Shown: in pieces, positions 17,454 through 26,353 of the stretch
Numbering within the stretch: position 1 is the first letter of the stretch
Layout: the number at the start of each line of letters is the position of its first letter
NCBI RefSeq assembly: GCF_014196335.1
Contig: NZ_JACIDM010000002.1
Span: forward strand, 62,001-126,000
DNA from: Brevundimonas lenta
GTDB taxonomy: Bacteria > Pseudomonadota > Alphaproteobacteria > Caulobacterales > Caulobacteraceae
Reading direction: 5' to 3'
Length of the DNA: 64,000 nucleotides
Notes under the pieces: generated by a model
Told to the model about the DNA's origin: nothing
The model's database searches: none
What the model saw: only the letters and a program-made list of their open reading frames with translations
Made by a program: the position numbers and the translations under genes

Positions 17454-18470
17454 GTGGACGCTGTCACCGTCGCCGATTCCCGTCGCAAGGGAGACGTCGA
17501 GCCGCTGGTTCGGCTGGCGAAGGTCGATATGGCGGCGGTCGACGCCCTGATCGTCGAGCGGATGCAGTCCCAAGTGCCGGTGATTCCGCTGCTGGCCGAT
17601 CACCTCGTCGCGGCCGGCGGCAAGCGCCTGCGCCCGCTCCTCACGATCGCCGCCGCCCGCGCTTCGGGCGCGACCGGGCCTATCGAGGCTCCGGTGAAGC
17701 TGGCTGCGGCGGTCGAGTTCATTCACACCGCCACCCTGCTGCACGACGACGTGGTCGACAGCTCGGACCTGCGCCGGGGCAAGGTCGCCGCCCACCTGAT
17801 CTGGGGCGCGCCGTCCAGCGTGCTGGTCGGTGACTTCCTGTTCGCCCGCGCCTTCGAACTGATGGTCGAGACCGACCGTATGCGGGCGTTGGGCATCCTC
17901 GCCACGGCTTCCAGCGTCATCTCCGAGGGCGAGGTGCTGCAGCTGACGCGCGCCCACGACCTAAACCTCGATCAGGAAACCTATCTGCGCATCATCGCGG
18001 CCAAGACCGCCGAGCTGTTCGCCGCAGCGGCTGAGGCCGGGGCTGTCGGCGCCGACGCGGACGAGGCCGCGGTTCAGGCCCTGCGCGCCTACGGCATGAA
18101 CCTGGGCCTCGCCTTCCAGCTGGCGGACGACGCCCTGGATTACGGCGGCCAGTCGGAAAAACTGGGCAAGAACACCGGCGACGACTTCCGCGAAGGCAAG
18201 GTGACCCTGCCGCTCCTGCTGGCTGCAGCACGGACCGCCGGGCGCGAGGACGCGTTCTGGGATCGCACGATCAACAAGGGCGAGCGGACCGAGGACGACT
18301 TCCGGCGCGCCCGCGAGCTGGTCTTCGGCACCGGCGCGGTCGGCGCCACGCTCGACACCGCCTGGGACTATGCGGACCTGGCCCGCGCCTCGCTGGCCCC
18401 GCTGCCGGAAAGCGACTGGCGCGACGCGCTGGAGCGTCTGGCCGATTTCGCTGTGAGCCGCGTCGCCTGA
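17454..18470 (+). CDS. Polyprenyl diphosphate synthase (octaprenyl/decaprenyl type)
   Basis: This 338-residue trans-prenyltransferase makes the long side chain of ubiquinone by adding isopentenyl diphosphate to an allylic primer. It shows GGKRLRPLLTIAAARA, the first aspartate-rich motif in TLLHDDVVDSSDLRRGK, and the second in AFQLADDALDYGG, plus GKNTGDDFREGKVTLPLL. The two small-to-medium residues before the first motif (TATLLHDD) fit a long-chain product, so IspB or DdsA is likely. I chose GTG 17454; the frame is open to 17325, but the added residues are Arg-rich and unlike the family. Confidence 0.92.
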   Translation: MDAVTVADSRRKGDVEPLVRLAKVDMAAVDALIVERMQSQVPVIPLLADHLVAAGGKRLRPLLTIAAARASGATGPIEAPVKLAAAVEFIHTATLLHDDVVDSSDLRRGKVAAHLIWGAPSSVLVGDFLFARAFELMVETDRMRALGILATASSVISEGEVLQLTRAHDLNLDQETYLRIIAAKTAELFAAAAEAGAVGADADEAAVQALRAYGMNLGLAFQLADDALDYGGQSEKLGKNTGDDFREGKVTLPLLLAAARTAGREDAFWDRTINKGERTEDDFRRARELVFGTGAVGATLDTAWDYADLARASLAPLPESDWRDALERLADFAVSRVA

Positions 18471-18674
18471 CACGGCGGCCCTGGGATGCGGCCTCCGTCG
18501 ATCACGGATCGCTCACAGATGGCTACAGGCTGTTTTCCCGACCCGCGGCTGTGCTACACGCCTCGCAACCGGTCGGGGTGAGTCTTCGTTGAAGGCTTGC
18601 TTCGCCGTCGCCGTCGTCATACGGCAAGGATTGAGACAACACCCGCTTCGGCGGCACTGGAAGGCAGAGACACA

Positions 18675-18914
18675 ATGTCCGACACCCTGGAACGCGTCCG
18701 CAAGATCGTCATCGACCACCTGGACGCCGATCCGGACAAGGTCACCGAAAAGGCCAGCTTCATCGACGACCTGGGCGCTGACTCGCTCGACAACGTCGAA
18801 CTGGTCATGGCCTTCGAGGAAGAGTTCGACATCGAGATCCCGGATGACGCCGCCGAGCACATCCAGACGGTCGGCGATGCCGTGAAGTTCATCGACGAGA
18901 AGCTGGCCGGCTGA
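18675..18914 (+). CDS. acpP: Acyl carrier protein
   Basis: The 79-residue acidic protein carries growing acyl chains on a phosphopantetheine arm during fatty-acid synthesis. The arm is attached to Ser37 in [18 protein letters not shown]. Length and helices are typical ([15 protein letters not shown] at the start, [14 protein letters not shown] at the end). It is directly followed by fabF, with a strong hairpin in the gap. The 204 bp before it hold no gene and presumably its promoter. Confidence 0.98.
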   Translation: MSDTLERVRKIVIDHLDADPDKVTEKASFIDDLGADSLDNVELVMAFEEEFDIEIPDDAAEHIQTVGDAVKFIDEKLAG

Positions 18915-18937
18915 TCGCCGCCAGCCACTTACGGCTT

Positions 18938-18983
18938 TGATGGCCGCCGTGACGCCCCTAGCGGGGCCGTCCGGCGGCCATTA
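18938..18983 (+). terminator. Large hairpin between acpP and fabF
   Basis: Arms ATGGCCGCC (18940-18948) and GGCGGCCAT (18973-18981) pair perfectly, extended by two outer pairs, and an inner CCCC/GGGG stem closes around TAGC. Only a short TACTGTTT follows, so termination may be partial, letting some transcripts run into fabF. Confidence 0.6.
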
Positions 18984-19020
18984 CTGTTTAAGCCTCAGGA
19001 TTCTGTAAGGAGCGCGACTC

Positions 19021-20304
19021 ATGCGCCGCGTCGTCGTCACGGGCCTTGGCCTTCTGACCCCGCTCGGCTGGGGTGTCGAACACACCTGGAAGGGCATTGT
19101 CGAAGGGCGTTCGGGCATCGGCCCGATCACCAATTTCGACACCGAAGGCTATGGCTGCACCATTGCCGGTGAAATTCCGTCCGTGGACGGACGCGGCGGC
19201 GGCGGCGTGCCCGGTGAACCGGGCGTGTTCGACCACGAAAAGGTCATGTCGCCAAAGGATCGCAAGCGCGTCGACGACTTCATCGTCTACGCCATCGCCG
19301 CCGCCGACGAGGCGCTGGCCGATGCGAACTGGAAGCCGGAAACGGATGAGCAGCGCGAGCGCACCGGCGTCATGGTCGGCTCCGGCATCGGCGGCCTCGG
19401 CCCCATCGCCGACACAGCCATCATCCTGAAGGAGCAGGGCCCCCGCCGGGTCAGCCCGTTCTTCATTCCGTCGGCGCTGATCAATCTGACCTCGGGACAG
19501 ATCTCGATTCGTCACGGCCTGAAGGGGCCGAACCATTCCGTGGTCACCGCCTGCGCCACCGGCGCTCACGCCATCGGCGATGCGGCGCGGATGATCGCCC
19601 TGGACGACGCTGACGTGATGGTGTGCGGCGGGGCGGAAAGCTCCATCGTGCCGATCGGCATCGCCGGCTTCCTGGCCTGCAAGGCCCTGTGCACCGCCTT
19701 CAACGACACGCCCGAGAAGGCCAGCCGTCCCTACGACAAGGACCACGCGGGCTTCGTCATGGGCGAGGGCGCCGGCATCATGGTGCTGGAGGAATACGAG
19801 CACGCGAAGGCGCGCGGTGCGAAGATCTACGCCGAGGTCGTCGGCTATGGCATGAGCGGCGACGCCTACCACATCACCGCGCCGTCAGAGACCGGCGAGG
19901 GTGGCCTGCGGGCCATGAAGGCGGCGCTGAAGCGCGCGGGCATGCAGCCGTCGGACCTCGACTACGTCAACGCCCACGGCACCTCGACCATGGCTGACTG
20001 GATCGAGCTGCACGCTATCGAGCAACTGGTCGGCGACCATGCGAAGAACCTGGCCGTCTCCTCGACCAAGTCGATGACGGGCCACCTGCTGGGCGCCGCC
20101 GGCGCCATCGAATCCATCTTCAGCGTGCTGGCGATCCGTGACCAGATCGCCCCGCCGACCATCAACCTCGACAATCCCGAGGAAGAGACGGCCATCGACC
20201 TGGTCCCGCACAAGGGCAAGCCCATGAAGATCGACGTCGCCATGTCCAACAGCTTCGGCTTCGGCGGCACCAATGCCAGTGTCATCTTCAAGAAGGTGGT
20301 CTGA
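19021..20304 (+). CDS. fabF: Beta-ketoacyl-ACP synthase II
   Basis: FabF condenses malonyl-ACP with acyl-ACP in the elongation cycle. The 427-residue thiolase-fold protein has the catalytic Cys178 in VVTACATGAHAIGDAA, His319 in YVNAHGTSTMAD and His355 in SMTGHLLGAAGAIE, and closes with NSFGFGGTNASVIF. A short Gly-rich insert near residues 59-66 (DGRGGGGVPGEPG) is a small peculiarity. AAGGAG stands 9 nt before ATG 19021. It lies downstream of acpP and directly before mltG, where TGA and GTG are adjacent. Confidence 0.97.
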   Translation: MRRVVVTGLGLLTPLGWGVEHTWKGIVEGRSGIGPITNFDTEGYGCTIAGEIPSVDGRGGGGVPGEPGVFDHEKVMSPKDRKRVDDFIVYAIAAADEALADANWKPETDEQRERTGVMVGSGIGGLGPIADTAIILKEQGPRRVSPFFIPSALINLTSGQISIRHGLKGPNHSVVTACATGAHAIGDAARMIALDDADVMVCGGAESSIVPIGIAGFLACKALCTAFNDTPEKASRPYDKDHAGFVMGEGAGIMVLEEYEHAKARGAKIYAEVVGYGMSGDAYHITAPSETGEGGLRAMKAALKRAGMQPSDLDYVNAHGTSTMADWIELHAIEQLVGDHAKNLAVSSTKSMTGHLLGAAGAIESIFSVLAIRDQIAPPTINLDNPEEETAIDLVPHKGKPMKIDVAMSNSFGFGGTNASVIFKKVV

Positions 20305-21447
20305 GTGTTCGGACGTTCGGTCGAGCGGACGCCCCCGGGCCGGAAAACGGCCTTCCTGGCCGCCACGGCGACCTTCAGCCTGTTCCTGATCGCCGCCCTG
20401 GTCGCGGCGTGGAGCGTGTTCTACGCGCCCGGGCCGGCGGCGCGGGAGGGCGACACGACCGTCGTCAGCCTGCCCAGCGGGGCAGGGGTCAGCGCCATCG
20501 CCGCCAATCTGAAGGCGGCGGGCGTGATCCGCTCCACTGACATGTTCAAGGCCGCCGCCACCCTGACCGGCGCGGACCGGAAGCTACGCGCCGGCGAGTA
20601 TGAGGTGCCCTCACGGGCGTCACTGCGCTCCGTGCTGATCCTTCTGGTCTCGGGCAAGGTGGTTCGGCACTACGTGACCCTGCCGGAAGGCTGGTCGTCG
20701 GCTCAGGCGGTGGACATCCTGATGAACCAGCCGATCCTGACGGGCGCTGTCGAGGCGGTTCCTGAGGAGGGCACATTGTGGCCCGACACCTATGAAGTTT
20801 CGCGCGGTGAAACCCGCGCCTCGGTGATCGCCCGTATGAAGCGCGCGCGGGACGACAATCTCGCCCGCCTGTGGGCCCAGCGCGGTCCCAACAGCGTGGT
20901 GCGCACGCCGGACGAAGCCATGATCCTCGCGTCGATCGTGGAGAAAGAAACCGGCGTCGCCTCAGAGCGTCCCCGTGTCGCCGCCATCTTCTCGAACCGG
21001 CTGCGCGCCGGCATGCGGCTGGAGAGCGATCCGACCATCGTCTACGGCATCACCAAGGGCCGCCCGCTCGGGCGCGGCATTCGCCGCTCGGAACTGGATC
21101 GGCAGACCGACTGGAACACCTACCAGATCGACGGCCTGCCCCCGACGCCGATCGCCAATCCCGGACGCGAGGCGATCGCCGCCGTGCTCAACCCGCCGCA
21201 GACCGACGAGCTGTTCTTCGTCGCCGATGGCACCGGCGGCCATGCGTTCGCGCGGACCTATGAGGAGCATCTGCTGAACGTCGCCCGCTGGCGCGAAATC
21301 GAGCGCCGCCGCGCCGGTCTGCCGCCGGAGCCCCCCGTCGCGGCGCCGGACCCGGAAACGGGCCTTCCTGCAGGCGTGACCGTACCGCCCGGAGCCCGGG
21401 TGATCCGCGTCCCGCAGACCGCCCAACCCGCGGCGGCCGCTCAATGA
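20305..21447 (+). CDS. mltG: Endolytic transglycosylase MltG
   Basis: MltG is an inner-membrane enzyme that cuts nascent glycan strands and sets their length. The 380-residue protein has one N-terminal membrane helix (residues about 14-38, TAFLAATATFSLFLIAALVA). A LysM-like part follows, then the YceG domain with the catalytic Glu213 in ILASIVEKETGVASE and the signature FSNRLRAGMRLESDPTIVYG. The C-terminus is Pro/Ala-rich. The start is a GTG immediately after the fabF stop, and the yicC start overlaps its stop as ATGA. The tail beyond residue 340 looks disordered. Confidence 0.95.
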   Translation: MFGRSVERTPPGRKTAFLAATATFSLFLIAALVAAWSVFYAPGPAAREGDTTVVSLPSGAGVSAIAANLKAAGVIRSTDMFKAAATLTGADRKLRAGEYEVPSRASLRSVLILLVSGKVVRHYVTLPEGWSSAQAVDILMNQPILTGAVEAVPEEGTLWPDTYEVSRGETRASVIARMKRARDDNLARLWAQRGPNSVVRTPDEAMILASIVEKETGVASERPRVAAIFSNRLRAGMRLESDPTIVYGITKGRPLGRGIRRSELDRQTDWNTYQIDGLPPTPIANPGREAIAAVLNPPQTDELFFVADGTGGHAFARTYEEHLLNVARWREIERRRAGLPPEPPVAAPDPETGLPAGVTVPPGARVIRVPQTAQPAAAAQ

Positions 21448-22325
21448 CCCGGCTTTCGGGCATGACCGGCTTCGGTCGGGCGGACGGCGCGGACGGCGAC
21501 TGGAGCTGGTCGGTCGAGGCGCGCTCGGTCAACGGCCGCAATCTGGAAGTCCGCTTCCGCGGCCCTCCGGGGTTCGACAATCTCGAGCGTCTGGCCAAGG
21601 CCTCGGCGCAGGGGCGACTGAGCCGCGGTCAGGTCACCCTGGGCGTGCAGGCGAAGCGGTCTGAGGCGGTCGCTTCGCTGAAGGTCAACGAAGCGATCCT
21701 CGCGCGCTATCTGGTTCTGGCGAACCAGTTGGCCGAAGAGGGCGCGACGCCGCCGTCCGCCGACGGCCTTCTGGCTCTGCGCGGCGTGCTTGAAGCGCCT
21801 GAAGACGCCGACGACATCGAGGCCCGCGGCCCCTTGGAGGCCGCCATCGCCGCGGCGATCGATCAGGCCCTGGACGCCCTGAAGATCTCGCGTGAGCGGG
21901 AAGGGGAGCAGTTGCTGCCGGTCATCACAGGCTTCGTCGACCGGATCGAACACCTGGTCGCCGCCGCGGAAACCGAAGCCGCCGCCCAGGTGGAGGCCAT
22001 CCGGGATCGCTTCACGCGCCGGATCAGCGAACTGGCCCCGGACGCGCCGGGTCTCGAAGAGCGCATCTTCCTCGAAGCGGCCGCCCTGGCGACCAAGGCG
22101 GACGTGCGTGAGGAACTGGATCGGCTGACCGCACACGTCGCCTCGGCCCGCACGCTGTTGCAGCAACCCCCCGCCGGGCGGAAACTCGACTTCCTGATGC
22201 AGGAATTCATGAGGGAGGCGAACACCCTCTGCTCGAAATCGGCTACGACCGCGCTCACCGGAATCGGCCTGGAGCTCAAGGCCGTGATCGAGCAGTTGCG
22301 TGAGCAGGTCCAGAATGTCGAATGA
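21444..22325 (+). CDS. yicC: YicC-family endoribonuclease
   Basis: The 293-residue protein matches the YicC/YloC family, stress-linked proteins recently shown in other bacteria to act as endoribonucleases. It begins TRLSGMTGFGRADG and has WSVEARSVNGRNLEVRFRGP. It ends with the highly conserved GRKLDFLMQEFMREANTLCS region, which supplies the metal-binding and catalytic residues. The middle is coiled-coil-like and Glu-rich. It overlaps mltG by 4 nt and gmk by 11 nt, and the yicC-gmk pairing is widely conserved. Confidence 0.95.
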   Translation: MTRLSGMTGFGRADGADGDWSWSVEARSVNGRNLEVRFRGPPGFDNLERLAKASAQGRLSRGQVTLGVQAKRSEAVASLKVNEAILARYLVLANQLAEEGATPPSADGLLALRGVLEAPEDADDIEARGPLEAAIAAAIDQALDALKISREREGEQLLPVITGFVDRIEHLVAAAETEAAAQVEAIRDRFTRRISELAPDAPGLEERIFLEAAALATKADVREELDRLTAHVASARTLLQQPPAGRKLDFLMQEFMREANTLCSKSATTALTGIGLELKAVIEQLREQVQNVE

Positions 22326-22956
22326 ACACACGCCCCGTCGGGGTGTCCTCCTGATCGTCGCCAGCCCGTCGGGCGCGGGCAAGACCAGCCTGTGCCGCCG
22401 GCTGATGGCGGATCACGGGCGACTGGAGCTTTCGGTTTCGATGACCACGCGGGGCATCCGTCCGGGCGAAGTCGCCGACCGCGACTATCACTTCGTCAGC
22501 GACGCCGAATTCCAGCGCCTGATCGACGAGGACGCCTTCCTCGAATGGGCCGACGTCCACGGCAATCGCTACGGCAGCCCGCGCGCCCCGATCGACCGCG
22601 CCCTCGCCGAAGGCCGTGACGTCCTGTTCGACATCGACTGGCAGGGCGCGCGCGACATCGCCGTCAAATGTCCGGAGGACGCCGTGCGGGTCTTCATCCT
22701 GCCGCCGAGCCTGGAAGAGCTTCGCCGCCGCCTGGTGACCCGGTCGCAGGACGCTGAAGACGTCATCGAGCGTCGCATCCAGAACGCCAAGGGCGAGATC
22801 GAACACTGCGGCGACTTCGACTACGTCTTCGTCAATGACGACTTCGACCGGTCCTACGCTGAACTGGCGCACATCTATCACGCCGAACGCAGCCGCCGGC
22901 GCCGCAACCTGTGGGTCGACAGCTACACGGCTGCGCTGCTCAAGGAAGTCGTCTGA
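22315..22956 (+). CDS. gmk: Guanylate kinase
   Basis: Gmk phosphorylates GMP to GDP with ATP. The 213-residue protein has the P-loop VASPSGAGKTSLCRR, the GMP-binding region LSVSMTTRGIRPGEVADRDY and HFVSD, and the LID region DAEDVIERRIQNAKGEIEH. All match the family in order and length. ATG 22315 lies within the end of yicC, and an in-frame ATG at 22300 is less likely. It is last in the fabF-mltG-yicC-gmk run and is followed by a double terminator. Confidence 0.97.
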   Translation: MSNEHTPRRGVLLIVASPSGAGKTSLCRRLMADHGRLELSVSMTTRGIRPGEVADRDYHFVSDAEFQRLIDEDAFLEWADVHGNRYGSPRAPIDRALAEGRDVLFDIDWQGARDIAVKCPEDAVRVFILPPSLEELRRRLVTRSQDAEDVIERRIQNAKGEIEHCGDFDYVFVNDDFDRSYAELAHIYHAERSRRRRNLWVDSYTAALLKEVV

Positions 22957-22966
22957 ACCGCTAGGC

Positions 22967-23028
22967 ACCGGGGGCCTTCAGGCACCCCGGTTGAAGACTC
23001 CTCGCGCTCTCCGCGAGGTGCGGTTTTT
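22967..23028 (+). terminator. Tandem hairpins ending the gmk operon
   Basis: A first stem-loop (22967-22991, arms ACCGGGG and CCCCGGT) is followed by a second (23000-23018, arms CCTCGCG and CGCGAGG). A run of five T follows at 23024-23028. The second one is a standard intrinsic terminator. Confidence 0.85.
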
Positions 23029-23245
23029 CATCTAGTTGCGAATGCTTATGAATAGCCCGTCCGGTAGAGCGGCCGGTCGGCTGGCTATAACCATGCGGAT
23101 AGGCCGACATGGCCCTATGCCGTAAGTCCTATGTCGAACGATCCACTTGTTCGGTCCCTGCATTTCCGTGATCTTGGAACAAATCCCGCGTGTTCTCGAC
23201 TTGGAGGGCGAAAGCATAGACGGGAGGTGATCTGGGGCGTCTGCG

Positions 23246-24460
23246 ATGAACTATGCATCAGCATTCGATGGGGCAATTGCGCGTCTTCACGAAGAAGGGC
23301 GTTACAGAGTTTTTATTGATATTCTTCGGAACAAGGGCGCGTTTCCGCAGGCGCGTTGCTTTACTGGCGAGGAAAAGCCTCGTCCCGTCACGGTCTGGTG
23401 CTCGAACGACTACCTCGCCATGGGGCAGCACCCGATCGTTATTGAAGCCATGGAAGCCGCGTTGCACGACGTCGGCGCCGGCTCGGGCGGGACCCGCAAC
23501 ATCGGGGGCAATACCCACTACCACCTCGCGCTGGAGCGTGAGCTGGCCGAACTCCACGGCAAGGAGGCGGGGCTGCTCTTCACCTCGGGCTTCGTTTCCA
23601 ACGAGGCCACCCTGTCGACCCTTGGCAAGGTCCTGCCGGGCTGCATCATCTTCTCGGACGAACTGAACCACGCCTCGATGATCGCCGGCATCCGCAACTC
23701 CGGCTGCGAGAAGCACTGCTTCCGCCACAACGACCTCGAACACCTGGAAGAGTTGCTGCAGGCCGCGCCGGCCGACGCCCCCAAGGTGATCGCGTTCGAG
23801 AGCGTCTATTCCATGGACGGCGACGTCGCACCGATCGCGGCCATCTGCGATCTGGCCGACCGCTACGGCGCCCTGACCTATCTGGACGAGGTCCACGCCG
23901 TCGGCATGTACGGTCCGCGTGGTGGAGGCATCTCGGAGCGTGACGCCGTCGCCCATCGCGTGACGATCATCGAGGGCACCCTGGCCAAGGCCTTCGGCGT
24001 CATGGGTGGATACATCACCGCCGACCGTCGGATCGTCGACGTGATCCGCAGCTACGCCCCGGGTTTCATCTTCAGCACCTCGCTGTCGCCAGTCTTGGTG
24101 GCCGGAGCTCTCGCCAGCGTGCGTCACCTGAAAGCGTCGCAGAGCGAGCGTGACGGCCAGCAGCGAAACGCGGCCCGTTTGAAGCAGCAGCTTCGCGCCG
24201 CCGGTCTGCCGCTGATGCCTTCAACGACGCACATCGTGCCGTTGATGGTCGGTGATCCTGTGAAGGCCAAGGCGATCAGCGACCGTCTGCTGGACGAGTT
24301 CGGCGTCTATGTGCAGCCGATCAACTATCCGACCGTTCCGCGCGGCACCGAGCGTCTGCGCTTCACCCCCGGACCGATGCACGACGAGGCGATGATCGTC
24401 GATCTCGTCGATGCGCTGATGGTGATCTGGGCCGAGTTCGATCTCAAACTGGCGGCGTAG
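23246..24460 (+). CDS. hemA: 5-Aminolevulinate synthase
   Basis: This PLP enzyme condenses glycine with succinyl-CoA, the first step of haem and corrinoid synthesis by the C4 (Shemin) route used by alphaproteobacteria. The 404-residue protein starts [20 protein letters not shown]. It shows [47 protein letters not shown], and the PLP Lys248 in [17 protein letters not shown]. Haem-type tetrapyrroles also feed the cobalamin used by MetH, a loose link to region 1. The 217 bp upstream hold no gene. A GGGAGG lies rather far (about 17 nt) before the ATG. Confidence 0.97.
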   Translation: MNYASAFDGAIARLHEEGRYRVFIDILRNKGAFPQARCFTGEEKPRPVTVWCSNDYLAMGQHPIVIEAMEAALHDVGAGSGGTRNIGGNTHYHLALERELAELHGKEAGLLFTSGFVSNEATLSTLGKVLPGCIIFSDELNHASMIAGIRNSGCEKHCFRHNDLEHLEELLQAAPADAPKVIAFESVYSMDGDVAPIAAICDLADRYGALTYLDEVHAVGMYGPRGGGISERDAVAHRVTIIEGTLAKAFGVMGGYITADRRIVDVIRSYAPGFIFSTSLSPVLVAGALASVRHLKASQSERDGQQRNAARLKQQLRAAGLPLMPSTTHIVPLMVGDPVKAKAISDRLLDEFGVYVQPINYPTVPRGTERLRFTPGPMHDEAMIVDLVDALMVIWAEFDLKLAA

Positions 24461-24466
24461 GCCCGA

Positions 24467-25342
24467 TCAGGTCCGCTTCCGGCGGGCGAGCACAGGGCCC
24501 GTATCTCTCGGCACGGTCTCCGAAGGCAGGCCGGCGGCGACGCGAGCCAGCCGCAGGAAGCCGGCAAGGTCGATGACCTCGGCCCGATCCTCGGGCGAGA
24601 TTCCCGCCGCCTCGCACAAATCCGCGCCGCCCAACTGCTTCAGACTGGAGCGGAGCATCTTGCGGCGCTGCCCGAAGGCGGCGGCGGTGACGCGCTCAAG
24701 GCTTTTCAGCAGGTCCCGGTCGGGGCGGTCGGTCTTCGGAACCAGGTGAACCACGGCGCTGGCGACCTTGGGCGGCGGGGTGAAGGCGGCGGCGGGCAGG
24801 TGCATGACCAGTTTCGCTTCGGCGACGGCCTGGGAGATTACGGCGAGACGGCCGTAGGCCTCCTCTCCGGGGCGGGCGACGACGCGTTCCGCGACTTCCT
24901 TCTGGAACATCAGCGTCAGGGCGCAGGGTGTCCACGGGCCAGTCAGCCACTTGATCAGCAGCGGCGTGCCGACGTTGTATGGCAGGTTGGAGACCAGATG
25001 GGTCGGGCCTTCGGTCAGATCGGCCTCGCGAACGTTCAGCGCGTCCGCCTCGACGATGGTCAGGCGGCCGGAGCCGTCATCCAGTTCCGACAGCAGCGGA
25101 ATGAAGCGCGGGTCCTTCTCGACCAGCACCACCTTGCCTGCGTCGCTTTCCATCAGGGCGCGGGTCAGGCCGCCGGGGCCCGGACCGACCTCGATGACGG
25201 CGCGGCCCTCGAACGGTCCTGCGAAGCGGACGATCTTCCGCGTCACGTTCAGGTCCAGCAGGAAATGCTGGCCGAAGCTCTTCTTGGCCAGCAGCCCGTG
25301 GGCGTCGAGGGTCTCGCGGAGGGAGGGCAGGTTGTCGGTCAC
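24467..25342 (-). CDS. rsmA: 16S rRNA dimethyladenosine transferase
   Basis: RsmA (KsgA) dimethylates two adjacent adenosines near the 3' end of 16S rRNA during small-subunit assembly. The 291-residue protein has KKSFGQHFLLDLNVTRKIVR, motif I VIEVGPGPGGLTRAL, VLVEKDPRFIPLLSEL, and the catalytic VSNLPYNVGTPLLIKWL. The C-terminal domain carries FGQRRKMLRSSLKQLG. The start is GTG 25342. It closes the lptF-lptG-lptD-surA-pdxA-rsmA run, an order well conserved in proteobacteria. Confidence 0.97.
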   Translation of the reverse strand: MTDNLPSLRETLDAHGLLAKKSFGQHFLLDLNVTRKIVRFAGPFEGRAVIEVGPGPGGLTRALMESDAGKVVLVEKDPRFIPLLSELDDGSGRLTIVEADALNVREADLTEGPTHLVSNLPYNVGTPLLIKWLTGPWTPCALTLMFQKEVAERVVARPGEEAYGRLAVISQAVAEAKLVMHLPAAAFTPPPKVASAVVHLVPKTDRPDRDLLKSLERVTAAAFGQRRKMLRSSLKQLGGADLCEAAGISPEDRAEVIDLAGFLRLARVAAGLPSETVPRDTGPVLARRKRT

Positions 25343-25351
25343 GCAGGCTGA

Positions 25352-26353
25352 CTACCGCAACGCCCGCGCCGCCGCCATCTCCGCGGCCAGGCGGAGCGCT
25401 GCGATGAGGCTGTCGGCGCGCGCCACGTCCTTGCCGGCGATGTCGAAGCCGGTGCCGTGGTCGGGCGAGGTGCGCACCACCGGCAGGCCGAGGCTGACGT
25501 TCACACCACCCCAGAAGTCCAGCGTCTTCACCGGGATCAGGGCCTGGTCGTGGTACAGGCAGACGACCGCGTCATAGGTCGCGCGCGCGTCGTCATGGAA
25601 CAGGGTGTCGGCGGGCAGGGGGTCGGTGATCGTGATCCCTTCGCCGCGCAGCTGGGCCACGGCGGGAGCCAGCACGGTGATCTCCTCCAGACCGATCGAA
25701 CCGCCCTCGCCGGCGTGTGGGTTCAGTCCCGCCAGCGCCAGCCGGGGCGAAGCGATGCCGAAGTCCCGTCGCATGGCCTCGTGCACAACCCGGGCCGTCC
25801 GGATAACGCGTTCGGCCGTCACCAACTCGGGCACCTCCGCCAGCGGTGCGTGGATGGTGACCAGACAGGCCCGCAGATCCTTGGCGGTGAGCATCATCAC
25901 CGGGCCGCGCGTGCCGGCGAACGGCTGGTCGGCGGTCAGTTCGGCGATGAACTCGGTGTGGCCCGGGAAGCGGAAGCCGGCGGCGTAGAGCGGAGCCTTG
26001 GCGATTGGCGCCGTGACCACGCCCGAGGCCTCTCCGGCCATGGCGAGATTGACCGCCTGTTCGATCCAGTCGGCGATCGCACCGGCGTTCGCCGTATCCG
26101 GTCTGCCGGGCGTGACGGCGGCGGGGAGGGGGTGATCCAGCACGGGTACGGCCCGCGCGAACACGTCCTCAGCCATGCCGAGGTCTGGAATGGTCTGGAT
26201 CGGATGGCCTTGCGCCCGCATCAGGGCCGCGTCGCCGACGACGGCGAAGACGGGCCCCTCAGGCCTGAGCGCAGCCCAGGCCTTTGCGATGATCTCTGGA
26301 CCCACGCCCGCCGGTTCGCCCATGGTGAGGGCCAGCGGGGCGGGGCGGGTCAT
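25352..26353 (-). CDS. pdxA: 4-Hydroxythreonine-4-phosphate dehydrogenase
   Basis: PdxA oxidises 4-phosphohydroxy-L-threonine in pyridoxal phosphate synthesis. The 333-residue protein shows LALTMGEPAGVGPEIIAKAW, TAPIAKAPLYAAGFRFPGHT with the metal-binding His, GLNPHAGEGGSIGLEE with another, and VCLYHDQALIPVKTLDFWGG with the third. ATG 26353 overlaps the surA stop as TGATG. The order surA-pdxA-rsmA matches that of many proteobacteria. Confidence 0.97.
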   Translation of the reverse strand: MTRPAPLALTMGEPAGVGPEIIAKAWAALRPEGPVFAVVGDAALMRAQGHPIQTIPDLGMAEDVFARAVPVLDHPLPAAVTPGRPDTANAGAIADWIEQAVNLAMAGEASGVVTAPIAKAPLYAAGFRFPGHTEFIAELTADQPFAGTRGPVMMLTAKDLRACLVTIHAPLAEVPELVTAERVIRTARVVHEAMRRDFGIASPRLALAGLNPHAGEGGSIGLEEITVLAPAVAQLRGEGITITDPLPADTLFHDDARATYDAVVCLYHDQALIPVKTLDFWGGVNVSLGLPVVRTSPDHGTGFDIAGKDVARADSLIAALRLAAEMAAARALR

